64,000 nt of DNA from Amoebophrya sp. A120 (Eukaryota; Sar; Dinophyceae; Syndiniales; Amoebophryaceae): positions 4,703,795 to 4,767,794 of the forward strand of contig CAJINV010000006.1 in NCBI GenBank assembly GCA_905178155.1. The letters are read 5' to 3'. The notes under the pieces are model-generated. The model searched no databases, had not been told where the DNA came from, and saw nothing but the letters and a program-made list of their open reading frames with translations. The position numbers and the translations under genes are program-made. Positions 42,612 through 53,358 of the stretch are shown here, one piece after another; position 1 is the stretch's first letter, and each line of letters starts with the position of its first letter.

Positions 42612-45518
42612 TTGGGGGATTTTCCATTGTTCTTGAGCTTACCGTCGCGCTTGGCCGATTTCGGCTCCTGAAGGGGGTCAATCCGGGACCTCCTTTTTGG
42701 CCTCCCCCGAGAGCGGGAACCACGACGGTATGCTGGATCTCGATAGAGGTCCTTTTTGGGGGGTTTCTGCGATTCAAAAGGGCCTTATTTGAATCGGCAA
42801 ATTGCAAAGCCGTGGAATTTGCACTTTCCGCATTACATTCTATTCAAAAAGTGCCGCGATCTGCTCTTTTTGTGCAGGTTTTTGGCGGATACGCGGCGGC
42901 ACGCGGCTGATGCACGGCGCCAAGGCTGAAGAAATACAGGCGGAGCCCCGCGCTGTTGCCCAATAAGCTTTGGCGGCCAGAAGAAAAGGACCACGAACAA
43001 AAAGGCCGCCAGCCAGAGACGAGGGTCTTCCACTGGTGGGGGGACCGGCAAACGCTGCCCCACCGATCACAGGCACCTACAGGAAAGGCGCAGAAGCTGC
43101 CGTGGGGTGGGCCCAAGTGGAGATATAGCACATCGTAACGCCCGGCCAAGGCGGCATGCTCAGCAGCACACTTGGAAAATTGCCAAAAGTCCGCACCGCT
43201 AGCACCGGGCCCCTGGGTAGCCTGGCGGCGCAAGCGTCATGTGTTTTTATTCGGTGGCGCTGCGCCATGTTTGGCAATGCGGCCGCAGCGTGTCTTTTTC
43301 CCTCTCCCGGTGGCAACGCCTGTAGCCCAAACTGAAATCGGCCACGCCACCATCCTCCACAAGAGGTCTGCCAGACTTTTCGTGGCCCGCAACCAAGAGA
43401 AAAAGCAAAGCGGATGACGAGAGTGGCGCCGCATTGTGTCGGGGTTGGGGCCCCCACTACGCAACGGCGGGCGCGTTTTTCGTCGCTAGGCTTTCGGCTC
43501 CTTTTTCTTTGTATGTATGCGAGAAAAACCGCGCAGGAGACAGCGCCACCTAGGCGGTGGCAGAATAATGGACCGCGCGTTGGCGCCACTCTGACTAGCT
43601 CCGGTTGGGGACGGCCCTGCTTTTTTAGGTGCATAGCCCGTCGCCTCTCTGCCGCCGCTCACGTGAAGCCGCTATTTCCGACAGCGGTTGCGGCCACGTT
43701 TTGGGGCCAAGTAGTGGAGGGCGTGGGCCTGGGAGGCATCTGTTGGATCGCCTACTCTGTTGGCCCTTGCTTCTGCAAATGCTTCGGGTTCATGAATAGG
43801 GATGGACGAAGTACATAAAGCGCAATGTTGCAAATCCGAATAGATATGCTGTTTTGCGGCGCTAAGGCGAGCGGCTCGCCCGATGCCAATGCCGTTCGGG
43901 CCGCCTTCTAGCTGATCGTAGCGTTCTGGGCGTGGTCCGCAGGTTGTTATGGGTGTGGTGCGCGTGCCTGCACTTTATCCCTTCGGGGGCCGACTTCGTG
44001 TGGGCGCGCAGTCGGTTGAATGTTGGCCGCCATGCGCTCAGGCGCGCGCGCGCCTGAGCAGATTGGGGGGATAACCAGCCCCGCGGCGGCCAAGCAGCCG
44101 CGGGGGCCTTGGGTTCTTCGGAATACCGGAGACGGCGCGCCTCTGTTAAAGGTGGCCCATTTCAGTGGCCGGCATTTAGTGGCGCCAGCTGGGGCGCCGC
44201 CAGGACAGGCACACGCGCAGCAGCTGTGAGGCGGGCCAGGACCAGGGCCAAGAAATAGCCAGTGGCGCCAGTTGTGGCCGGACGGGGGGTTGGGGCGTAT
44301 GCGTCCAGACAGCTGGCCGCGCGCCCAGACAGCTGGCGCACTGCTTGACTCGGCGCGGCCATGCAGCCCCTAAGTGAAGCTTTGGCCGGGAATCGTGTTG
44401 GCAGGGTTCCGGGCTGCACGGCACGGCTTTGCCGATGCCTTCGGTTCGGGCGGTGTTCGCTGGGAAATAGAATTCGGACCATTGCCGAATTCTATTCGGC
44501 CGGTTGGCCATTTTCCCGCACGTGCGCGCTTTCTGGCCAACCGGCCAAATAGAATCCGGCACGGGGCCCAATTCTATCGGCTGCGGAGACCGTCCAGGGT
44601 GGGCTTTGGGTCCGGTTCACGCTGGGGGTTGCTTGTGTGCGTCGTGTTTGGCAGGCGCACCCCCTCCCCCCCTCCGGTGGCCCAGCGCTGACCTTTTTCA
44701 TTGTTGTTTGTGCCGCCCGTCGCAAAGCCCCGCGCCTTCCCAAGCTCGCACAGGGACCAGCAACAACGCAGCGGCCCCCTTGGGTATTGCAGTCCCTGTT
44801 GTTCTGCCGCCCCGTTTCTTTGTGGATGCAAAACCCGACGGCGCGCGCCGGCGGGCAATTTGCATCGGCAGCACCATGCCATTGGGGGCGTTGCGTTGCC
44901 CTCCACAAGTTGAAACGCTCCCTGTTGGGCTATTTCCGTGGGCCCGTGATGGTAATTGTCGGAGCCGTGGCAAGGGGCTGTGAATATCTTGGCCCCTGTG
45001 TTGGCAATTTGTCGGGCAACCTGCGGCCCGGGAGGTGCATACATCAACATCAGCCGCGCGACCGCGCACCAGTTCAATTTGGTGAAGTGTAGCATCTCCC
45101 GAACAATTGCAGGGGCGTGGCATTCCGCGCTCCAACAATTGCTCCGCGCATTGGGAGACTCCGGATCTTCATAGGCCCAAACAGTTCGGTGGGATGGCCA
45201 AAGCAGCCATATCTATCGGAAGTTGCAACATTGCGTTTTTGCATTTTGTCCAACCATATTCATGAATGCAGGCGCTCGCCTTGCCCTTTCTTATTTTTAT
45301 TGCGTTCACATATGCCAAAGTAACGAGCTCAACCTCAAGTCGAGATCGGCCTAGCTGTTTCGTTTGATACTCTTCTGGGCGACGTTTCGACGAGGGCAAA
45401 AAAACATGCAAAATGCAGCACAGCAGCAGCGCTGTTTTTTTCAAGACTCAGGAAATGCCTGGAATGTGAAAAAAAATTTTTGAATCGCTTGACTTTGAAT
45501 CGCTCAGACGATCTCATA
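42612..45518. other. GC-rich insert between direct repeats
   Basis: About 2.9 kb, strongly GC-rich to about 45260, then AT-richer. Overlapping open frames on both strands lack domains. Holds the inverted repeat at 44489-44555. Position between direct repeats suggests insertion or break repair; no transposase was seen. Confidence 0.55.
44489..44555. repeat. Short inverted repeat in GC-rich insert
   Basis: ATTCTATTCGGCCGGTTGGC pairs with GCCAACCGGCCAAATAGAAT around a loop of about 23 nt. Near-perfect hairpin of unknown role. Confidence 0.75.
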
Positions 45519-45570
45519 GATGATGACTCTGGTGAAAGAAACGGACAGCGGAACAGACGCGAGGTCTCTT
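45519..45570 (+). repeat. Direct repeat, right copy, flanking GC-rich insert
   Basis: GATGATGACTCTGGTGAAAG then AAACGGACAGCGGAACAGAC; continues into sequence shared with the region before gene 11. Confidence 0.85.
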
Positions 45571-46373
45571 TTATTGAGATCATTGCGCTTTCTTTTTTCA
45601 GATCAACAACGACACAAATCGACAACACACAATGACCACGCGTTGTATATATATTTATAAGTATATTACGACGCTCCTTTACGCGCGTCAAAAAATTTCA
45701 TATTTTATTTTTAACAAAAAAAAAATACGGCATTTTTGAAGTAGTTCTAGAGCGCGAGGTTCTTCCTCAGATGTTCACAGATCTGTAAAAGAGAGACTTG
45801 CACTGCATAGAGAGATGGGAGAGATAGCTTGCAGCACCGATTCCGAGCTCTCTTGATTTCCAGCGAACGAAATAAGGCTGGAGCCGCAGATCATGATCGA
45901 TCTGCATCCTGTCGGCAAACGGGATGTAGGTTTAGGCCGGCGCTTAAGGCGATAGGTGAAGACGTTCACCACCAGCAGACCGCAAGAATCTAAACATGAA
46001 AGAATTCGCTCTCAATTCGCTCTCTCACTCTTCACTGCAAATCTGTAATGCTATTTTACCTCCAGGCAAAGAACTGCAACGTCCTGCTTCTCGATCATTT
46101 TTCTCCTCCTTCGCTCCAATGTGCACATGCTTTTAGCATGGTATGGACATGATTTCGAAAAATGATATCTATTTGTCTTTGCCTCCTTCCTTCCTCTTCA
46201 TTGTTTTTGCGTAGCAAGCGAAGTTCCATTCCACAGGCAGAAAATCAAGTGCAAGGAAAACGCGAAAGTTTAAATTGCTACTAACGAAGTAGTATTTGCC
46301 ATTTAGTTTTTTGTTTTTGTTTACTTCAAATGCATAAAAGATGTATCTCTATTATCACTTTTTTCCTTCGATA

Positions 46374-47534
46374 ATGTTGAAGCAGTATTTACTACGCACC
46401 CAGCTCGCAGTTTTGCGGCGCTGCGTTTGTTTTCTGCTGCTCGGCGGTTGCATCAGCCGATTTTGGTTCTTTCAAATAAATTATGGCGAACCGAACCAGC
46501 AGCCACAAATAAGCTTGCAGATGGTAAACGCAGTCAAGCTCACCTCTTCTAGTCGCAGTGCGGATCCGCAGCCGGTAGTCCCCGAACGACCGCAGCAGTT
46601 GCAGCACCCGACTTTTGAAGAGGACCCCGATCAGGTATTAAGAAGCTGGAACGTCTGGAATCGCGAGATCGTCCCCGCGGTAGCGTACCTCAGAAACCAC
46701 CAGGACCAGCACCTTCCAGCCACCTCGTCCCGGTCAGCGCGTCGGGAAGATGACAACGGCCCGGCGGTCCCGCGTCTACTTTTCTCCTACGCTGCGTGTC
46801 CACTGGCGCCCCATCCGCGCGACGTGCCGTTTCCGGAAAAACTGCTTTCTTGCTACCCGTATAATTCGCCTTCCGCACACGAACTGCGTCTGACGAGACT
46901 CGGCCTATTATTTCCGCAGCAGCCACAGCAGGAGCCCTACGAGTGGTCGGCATCGGGTGACAAATCATCCAGTTCTACTACGTGGTCTACCGACGGCGAC
47001 CGGCAGGCTCACTGGTTCTCCGGGACCGGCCACGATCTTCTGGATGTAGTCCCGTCCTCCACCTCCAGGAGGACGGTGAGAAATTATACAGGCATAACTG
47101 ATCGCGGTGGTCCAGCTGTCTTGAGTGACGAGAAAAACGCCGTTCTTGACCTCGTGGCGGGCAGCGGCAGTACTGATCCGGTTGACCGGCGGGGCACAAG
47201 AACCACCGGCGGCGCCGACGTCGAGCAACCAACAGTAGCAGCAGCAGATGACAACCACCCCAAACCGCCACCACATCCAGCAAAAGCAAAACCTGAACCC
47301 CGCCGCCCGCTTCCCCTTTCCGCAGCCGAAAAGGCGAAGACCCGAGAAGCTCTGCTCAGCACTCGCGCTGAGATGGACGCCCGGGTGCGGTCTCCCCTGA
47401 TGTTGAAAAGCGCCCACAAGGTCAGCGCTGTGGACGCGTTGATGCTTGAGCTGCCTGCGACAGTTGCAGCAGGACGGTGGAAGGAACCTTCAAAAGCCTC
47501 AATTTACGCACGGGGTCACAATTCTACTTTTTGA
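46374..47534 (+). CDS. Paralog A of a tandem pair, membrane-anchored, C-terminus replaced
   Basis: 386 residues without introns. The start at 46374 (MLKQYLLRT) is set by alignment to gene 11 (MKQYLLRT); an in-frame ATG 33 bases upstream is less likely. A hydrophobic segment near residues 10-28 could be a signal peptide or anchor. Shared blocks with gene 11: NVWNREIVPAVA, SSRSARREDDN, CPLAPHPRDVPFPEKLLSCY, TTGGADVE-PTVAAADD and PLSA-EKAKTR. I recognise no family. Similarity to gene 11 ends at about residue 372 (GRWKEP); the last 14 residues are unrelated. The 3' sequence matching gene 11 reappears only at about 49400, so an insertion of about 1.9 kb seems to have displaced the original end. 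Confidence 0.7.
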   Translation: MLKQYLLRTQLAVLRRCVCFLLLGGCISRFWFFQINYGEPNQQPQISLQMVNAVKLTSSSRSADPQPVVPERPQQLQHPTFEEDPDQVLRSWNVWNREIVPAVAYLRNHQDQHLPATSSRSARREDDNGPAVPRLLFSYAACPLAPHPRDVPFPEKLLSCYPYNSPSAHELRLTRLGLLFPQQPQQEPYEWSASGDKSSSSTTWSTDGDRQAHWFSGTGHDLLDVVPSSTSRRTVRNYTGITDRGGPAVLSDEKNAVLDLVAGSGSTDPVDRRGTRTTGGADVEQPTVAAADDNHPKPPPHPAKAKPEPRRPLPLSAAEKAKTREALLSTRAEMDARVRSPLMLKSAHKVSAVDALMLELPATVAAGRWKEPSKASIYARGHNSTF

Positions 47535-47806
47535 CACGGGTTCCAGCGCAAAAACCAAAGGGCAAAGCGGGGCCGCAAGTAGGTCGTGGCAGTTGCTTCG
47601 GTTTGAAAAATCACAAACAGATGAAAAACTAGGGCGCGAAACAAGGCGAAGGAGCGGCATCACATGGAGAAGCAAAATGCTGGATAAGCCCGCTCGTGCT
47701 GAGGGAACAGAAAAGCACTTTTCCGGAGGTATCTAGGGGGCCAAAAATTCCTGCATGCGTGTCCTCCACGCGGGCGGCCCCTGGGTGCGTCGCTATGGTT
47801 GTCAAT

Positions 47807-48108
47807 CCGCGTGAGGGGTGAAAAGGGATTGGGCGTAGCAACTCACGCCGTTGTACCTTGAGCCATCCAAAGTGCCGACATCGCAAGCTTTGACACATTG
47901 ATCTTGTAGTCCACAAGTCTCAACTAAGTGTGTGCAGATCTGGCGCGACAGGTTTTCGGCATTCAGGGCATTGGTGTCAACCTGAAGCGTCGCTTATTGA
48001 GACTTGTGGATTATGAAATCGATGTCAAGCGTGTTGCAGTGGGAGGTTTTTGGCTCAAGGTATTGCGTCGTGACTTGTTATGCCCAGTCCCATTTCACCC
48101 TTCGCGCG
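47807..48108. repeat. Long imperfect inverted repeat, about 300 bp
   Basis: The left arm (about 47807-47925, including ACCTTGAGCC and CCACAAGTCTCAA) pairs with the right arm (about 47997-48108, TTGAGACTTGTGG and GGCTCAAGGT) around a loop of about 70 nt. MITE-like size and shape; no clear target duplication seen. Confidence 0.75.
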
Positions 48109-48336
48109 GCATGGCGGGTGCGCAATTCGCTTTGTAGCCCTTGAGTTTTCCGTCGGGAGTAGGGCTCTGCAGCATGGCCTGGTGCGCGATATTAATCCGC
48201 GCCCCATACCATGGTGGCACATTTTATTCTGGGTGGTACGCTGCAGATGTCTTCTGTAGTTGATGTCTTTGGAGGCTCGCCGACTCTGATCGCCGGAGCC
48301 CACCCGGCGATGTGAAGCGCCATGATTTGGATCCGA

Positions 48337-48564
48337 CGAACAAGGGTGGGCTAGGTTGTCTGTTTTCCAAAAAGTTCTAAACCCCGCTAGTGGGTGGGCA
48401 CTAGCGGGGGTTAGGGTCAGACGAATGTAACCCACCTTTGTTCATCCTAGAACAAATGAACAAGGGTGGGCTGCATTCGTCCGAAGCTAACCCCCGCTAG
48501 TGCCCACCCACTAGCGGGGGTTAGACCTTTTTGAAAAAAAGCAGATGTAACCCACCCTTGTTCG
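48337..48564. repeat. Long palindrome with nested hairpins
   Basis: Outer ends CGAACAAGGGTGGG and its complement; arms of about 105 bp meet near 48450. Each arm contains its own hairpin of the form CCCGCTAGTGggtgggCACTAGCGGG. Could fold as a cruciform; MITE-like. Confidence 0.85.
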
Positions 48565-49136
48565 GCCATGTCAAAGAGTGCAGAAAGTAAGCAGCCTGCT
48601 AAAGTCAGCAGCCGGGATGCCAGCCCCGGTGGATATGATCGGGAACGACCATGCTTCTGAAGTGCAAATATTTTTGTAGAACTTTATTCGCCATGGAGTG
48701 GTCGTCTCTTAGCAGGTATCTTTCTCTTTGCTTTTGATAAGATGTCGGCCCAGCAGGACTTCTAGCAACAAAGAGAGGGAGGTGGCTGGTTGGGTGGTCG
48801 GTTGTGCGGGTGTTGCCCTTCGCTCCCAATGGATTAGTGCAAACAAAAGGACAGAGCAGCTGTTGCAGAAGCTGACCCAGAGCCAGCAGTCGACCCCGGC
48901 AATTCAAGTCGCCGCGGGCTCTGCAGCGCTGGGAGGCCCTGTGGCGGATGAGTAGAGGCATGCCTGAAGAGGTGGATTGCCGGGCACCTATTCTGTGTCA
49001 GATTCATTCAGCGCGCCCCGAGTATCTTTTGCGATGCCTTTCCGCGCGCCATTTTGAGGCAGGCAGGCGCTGCGCGCGTGAGCGTGCTTTGTAGACGGCC
49101 CGGCGTTGTGCTATGCATGTGCCTACTAGACACTAT

Positions 49137-49183
49137 CATAGAAGAGGGCACTTTGGCACTGACTTAAAGTGCCCTCTTCTATG
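49137..49183. repeat. Perfect 18-bp hairpin
   Basis: CATAGAAGAGGGCACTTT is repeated inverted after an 11-nt loop. It ends on the ATG of the following small reading frame. Confidence 0.85.
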
Positions 49184-49438
49184 AATGCGGCGGCTCGGGG
49201 GGCACTAAAACAGGCGCAGCCGCAAAAACAGGCACAGAAACAGCTACAGACACAAGCGGAAAATCAGGCACGCAAAAAGGTGCAAAAACAGGCACAAACG
49301 CAAGCGATGCGGGCTAGGCGCACCAAGCCCAAAAAGAAGACAATTGTGACCCCGTGCTTAAATTCCGATAGTCGAAGTAAATTGGACCGACGGCGCGCGA
49401 AGAAATTGACAGAGCAGTCCTCCGCGTGGTCTGTTTAG
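49181..49438 (+). CDS. Small Lys/Gln/Ala-rich reading frame, possibly the chimeric old tail of gene 10
   Basis: 85 residues: an N-terminal half built on QAQ/KQAQ repeats, then a basic stretch (RARRTKPKKK), ending LTEQSSAWSV. Sequence just after the stop (GTTTAGAA, then CTCGTTT and GGGCAACAGAA) matches that after gene 11 at 54088-54150. The 3' part is therefore probably the displaced end of gene 10. The repeat half resembles no known protein; it may not be expressed. Confidence 0.4.
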   Translation: MNAAARGALKQAQPQKQAQKQLQTQAENQARKKVQKQAQTQAMRARRTKPKKKTIVTPCLNSDSRSKLDRRRAKKLTEQSSAWSV

Positions 49439-50713
49439 AACGCATAATTTGTCAACTTTGTCTAGTAGTTTCTTACCTCGTTTGATGGGCAACAGAAGTT
49501 TCTGCTGCAGCCTGCAGCGTCTGCTGTGCTGCGTACCGAAGGAACAATAGTGCCGTCGGTCGTTGAGACCTTATGGCACTAGGCAAAACTCGAGAAAATT
49601 TTTCTGTAGGCAGAACCCGACAAAAAAATTTTTTGAAAATCGTGCTTTTCGACGGCTTTTCTAAGCTAGATGCTCACTCATCTGCAACTCGCCAAGGCCA
49701 GCCCTTCGGGAAATAATGAAAAGAAAAAACAAGAATTACTCCTTCGCATAGTGTAGTTGTCATCTCGATGAATTAATCACACGATAACCAAGCGCAGCTA
49801 CATTTTTCTACTTCTTGTATGCACGGCTCTGGCCGCACAGGCGTTGAAGACATTTCCGGCAAGCTTTTGTGGACTACAACTTCTGACGATGCTGATAAAG
49901 GACAAACTGCGAAACGTTTCTTGGAAGAACCCTGTGTCTACTGCGACAACAGGTTTTGAAGTTCTGGAAGAATTGTAAAATCCATTGAATTGCAAAATCC
50001 AAGAATGCGTGTGTAAATTGCAAAATCCAAGAATTGTAAAATCCAAGACCTTCTCCATCGCAGACTGCGTGCGTAAATACGAAAGAGTTTTTGTTCCTAG
50101 GTTGCTTCGCACTTGGTCCGTGCGATAGATGGTGAGATGGTAGCGTAAAAGCTACTCCAGTGATGTTCAGCCGCCACTGTGTGCGCATCTCATTGATCTA
50201 GTCGAAGACCAAAGAGGGATGCAGATCTAAGCCATAGAAAGAAATAAAGAAAGTGCATCGACGTTCCGGTGGCATTGATGATCTGGAATTGTCCTACTGT
50301 AGTTTTTTGACGAGATCTGTTATTTTTTGGCACGCGAAAACGCTTGTTTTTCTATTTTTCACGCGATGGTGTTCATACCAGTCTTGTTTTGGTGAACAAA
50401 AGGAAAGAGAAACAGAGGCAAGGTCATCTCTTGTTTGAGATTGTGCTTTCTTTTTGCAAGAAGATCAACAAAACGACAATCACATTCAGTATATGGACCT
50501 TGCAATTCAAATTCTAAATCTAATTTCGTCATCAAGCTTTTTTTTATTTCTCTACTCCGACCTGTATCTTCTTCTAAATTCTATCTTTATTGCCGCTTTT
50601 CATAAGCGAGTCCAAGTTCTATTCCTTTTACCCCCTTATTGTATTGTCGTACTTACTTCACTTACTTTATATCTGCGAAGTACGAAAGCCCCAGAGCGGC
50701 CAGAAAGTAGAAA
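49439..50713. other. Intergenic between paralogs
   Basis: 49439-49600 matches the 3' flank of gene 11. 50100-50500 matches the split upstream region of gene 10. The junction marks the tandem duplication unit; AGAGTTTTTGTT(C/T)CTAGGT near 50084 recurs near 54628. Confidence 0.6.
49973..50048 (+). repeat. Short direct repeats
   Basis: TTG(T/C)AAAATCCA occurs four times, with AAGA extensions in three. Irregular spacing (17, 28 and 16 nt). Confidence 0.75.
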
Positions 50714-51561
50714 ATGAAGCAGTACCTACTACGCACCGCGCTTGCGTTGCGGAGCTGGATCTTCCTCCTCGGCAGTTGCAGCCGATTTTGGTTTCAAAAT
50801 GACGGACCGAACGAGCAGCCACAAGTAAACGTGCACATGGTAAACGCAGTTACGCTTATCTCCAGTCGCAGCACGGGTGCAGCAGCAAATTATGCCAACT
50901 TTCTGGAGCGACCGCAGAATGATGCGGCAATTCAGTTTCCACAGCCGGTTCGCTGCAGCGGACTCGCATCGCCATCAAGTGGGGTCGCCGGTCTGGCAAT
51001 GCCAATACCCGGACCGGAATTGCAGCACCCGATTTTTGAAGAGGACCCCTCTGTAACAAGAAGCACGAACGTCTGGAATCGCGAGATCGTCCCCGCGGTA
51101 GCGCACCTCAGAAACCACCTGCACCTTCCGACGACCTCGTCCCGGTCAGCCCGTCGGGAAGATGACAACGACCCAGCGCTCCCACGTCTACTGCAACTGC
51201 CCTCCTACACTGCGTGTCCGCTGGCGCCCCACCCGCGCGACGTGCCGTTTCCTGAAAAACTACTTTCGTGCTATTCGTATTCGCAGTTTGATGTTCCCCC
51301 GCGGCCACACAACTGCGATTTCACCGAGAGGAATTCTTCCCAACTGCATCTGTCGAGACTGTATCAAAAATTTACCGACAAATACCAGCCACAGGACTGC
51401 CGTGTGCTGCACGCTCCCGGGGGGCTACCGCTCTCCATCTTGCGGCCCCGAACTGGCAGTGAGGACGCAACGGAGGGGGGGACGACATCGACACATGAGG
51501 AGCACTACGATTCGGGTTGTTACAACCTGCAGCAGCCCGAAGCCGAGCCACTTCCGAGTGC

Positions 51562-51615
51562 CGTTTCGTGGGGTGGGGCGACGGAGTCGGGGAGTACCAC
51601 CGAAGGACCTGGTAG
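51562..51615 (+). repeat. 54-bp direct repeat, left copy (gene 11)
   Basis: CGTTTCGTGGGGTGGGGCGA ... GGACCTGGTAG, one mismatch to 53305-53358. Both copies read VSWGGAT-SGSTTEGPG in the same frame. Confidence 0.95.
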
Positions 51616-51663
51616 CAAAATCCCCATCCTGACTCTGGTGTGGGTACATTTTTACTCAGGATA
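51616..51663. mobile_element. Truncated introner, family G
   Basis: Only one end survives: on the minus strand TATCCTGAGTAAAAATGTACC and the ACCAGAGTC arm. It stops where the 54-bp repeat begins. Confidence 0.85.
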
Positions 51664-51724
51664 CTTGAAGATGTTGTTCCGACAGATGATCCACCCACGG
51701 TGTGTCGCTGCTGCATGGCGGTGA

Positions 51725-51876
51725 TATCGAATGCAAAAGCATCGCACTCGTATAAATGCATTACAAATTGTTCACTTAGCAATACAAATTGAATCTGTAA
51801 TGCGGATTTGCCTTGATAAAAAGATTTGTAATGCAGAAACGCAATCAGTACGAGTACGATACTTTTGCACAGGATA
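51725..51876. mobile_element. Introner element, family B (antisense fragment)
   Basis: TATCGAATGCAAAAGCATCG to ACTTTTGCACAGGATA; repeat GGTGA/GGTGA. On the minus strand removal joins SLLT to AMQQRHT. Confidence 0.92.
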
Positions 51877-51911
51877 GGTGAGCAAAGATGTTGATGATGG
51901 TGTCCCGGTCT

Positions 51912-52169
51912 TATGCATTGCAAATATGTCTGGGTCTGGAAACTTGTAATGCTAAAAGTGAATGAGAGTTCCACTGCAATACGGAGCCAAGCAAGACAAA
52001 TTTTTTGGGCTCCTATGTGTTGCGTGTTCCGCATGGCATAGCACACTGCGTTTTTGCATGACAGATGAGAGGACCGCTTCGTGCCCATGCATCACAGATT
52101 CTTGAGTCATGTCAGACACGCATGACAAATGTAGGAATCTTCCAGATCCAAACATATGTGCATTTGATA
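51912..52169. mobile_element. Introner element, family A with B-like tip (antisense fragment)
   Basis: TATGCATTGCAAATATGTC to ACATATGTGCATTTGATA; repeat GGTCT/GCTCT. The B-like tip is on the plus-strand left side. Confidence 0.9.
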
Positions 52170-52238
52170 GCTCTGCTGGTCATGCGGGGTCGTGGTGGCC
52201 AACATCTTCCCGGACGTACTCTGCCCGAGCGGACTCTG

Positions 52239-52493
52239 TATCAAATGCAAATATGTCTGGGTCTGGAAGGAGTCGTGCTGTTTTTGCATGACACAGAGGC
52301 TCTGGCATGCAAGCCCTAGCATCACAGGTTTGGAAAAGATTCCGCAATTATTAATCCTAATCCGCATGACAAATCCCCCACTTTGGTGGCAGTAAATCTT
52401 TTGCTGCCTACGCATGAGAGATTTGTGTGTTTTGTGAAATGCGCATCACAAGTTCACACCCTTCCAGACATCCAGACATATTTGCAATGCATA
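52239..52493. mobile_element. Introner element, family A with B-like tip (antisense fragment)
   Basis: TATCAAATGCAAATATGTC to CATATTTGCAATGCATA; repeat CTCTG/CTCTG. The B-like tip is on the right. Confidence 0.92.
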
Positions 52494-52564
52494 CTCTGCA
52501 AGGCGGACTGAAAGGTCGGGGTGGACCCGCGACTGGAGGTTTTCGAGCCAGGTAGTAGCCCGGT

Positions 52565-52931
52565 TATCGTGAGCAAAAACGTCCCCACACCAGAGTCAAG
52601 ATGGGACATCTGCTAGACAAATCAACCAGCTGTAGTTGCTTCGCATGACAAGTTTTGCCTCGTACTGCAATCCTGTTTGAGGTAGGTCAGCAGCATCACA
52701 GATCTGCCGATTCCAGCATCACAAAATCCAAAACACGACTAGAAAATGCTTCTCATGGGGCTCCGCATGAGAAACTTTTTTGGCCCGCATGAGAAACTTC
52801 TCATGGGCTCCGCATGACCCACCCGCCCTGCGTGTCAAGCCATCTGCGGCCATGGTACAATGGGGGGGCAAAGTGTGTCGCATTTTGTTTAGCATGACAA
52901 CTCTGGGGTGGGGACGTTTTTACTCAGAATA
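52565..52931. mobile_element. Introner element, family G (antisense fragment)
   Basis: TATCGTGAGCAAAAACGTCC to GACGTTTTTACTCAGAATA; repeat CCGGT/CCGGT. At 367 bp it is the longest unnested copy. It contains a tandem stretch of CATGAGAAACTT-type units near 52760-52800. Confidence 0.92.
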
Positions 52932-53304
52932 CCGGTCTGGTAGGAGCGCACGGTGTAGTAATCCTGTTCATTCGGGCTGATGCTGGTCGAGCCTGCTACT
53001 GAGTGGCCGCTTGTCCCCGCCCGCAGGTTGGAGGGCGGCAGCGCTGGAGCGGCAGCGCGCTGAAACATGCTGGTCCACAGCCGCTTGGCGGTCACGGAGA
53101 CGCAGCAGTTTACCGGCTCTTCCACAGAAACGCTGTGCTCTACTTGATGCCTGTCCCTCGCGGCTGCAACGGCAGCGCGTGCAGCCAGGTCCTGGAAAGA
53201 TGAAGAAAAGTGGTCCTGCTCCTGTGGGGAGAAGCTTGTGCCGCTGTAGTCTTCGCCGAAGTCGGTTTGCGTAGAAATGCGACGAGTGATCCGACCACTC
53301 GGGA

Positions 53305-53358
53305 CGTTTCGTGGGGTGGGGCGACGGGGTCGGGGAGTACCACCGAAGGACCTGGTAG
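53305..53358 (+). repeat. 54-bp direct repeat, right copy (gene 11)
   Basis: Second copy of 51562-51615; gene 11 block 2 continues from its end in frame. Confidence 0.95.

Larger units (their letters stand above)
42045..46373. other. Long intergenic interval, interrupted upstream region of gene 10
   Basis: 42310-42611 resembles 50100-50390 (for example TCCGTGCGATAGATG near 42332 and 50118), and 45519-45640 resembles 50391-50500. The region before gene 10 therefore matches that before gene 11 but is split by a 2.9-kb GC-rich insert. Confidence 0.6.
47535..49136. other. Probable insertion in the 3' end of gene 10
   Basis: Sequence with no match in gene 11, placed between the point where gene 10 diverges (near 47490) and the shared 3' flank (from about 49400). 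Contains two long inverted repeats, listed separately, and no supportable gene. Confidence 0.5.
51664..53304 (-). pseudogene. Antisense fragment of another gene, with four intact introners
   Basis: On the minus strand five exon pieces (53304-52932, 52559-52494, 52233-52170, 51906-51877, 51719-51664) stay in one open frame of about 196 codons once the four IEs are removed with one repeat copy each. The product is Ser/Thr/Gln/Ala-rich (for example GSTSISPNEQDYYTVRSYQ, then TGLLPGSKTSSRGSTPTFQ), without a recognised domain. Keeping introns means it was moved as DNA, not through cDNA. It has no start or stop of its own and is cut at both ends by the 54-bp repeats. The source gene is not in this window. 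Confidence 0.7.
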
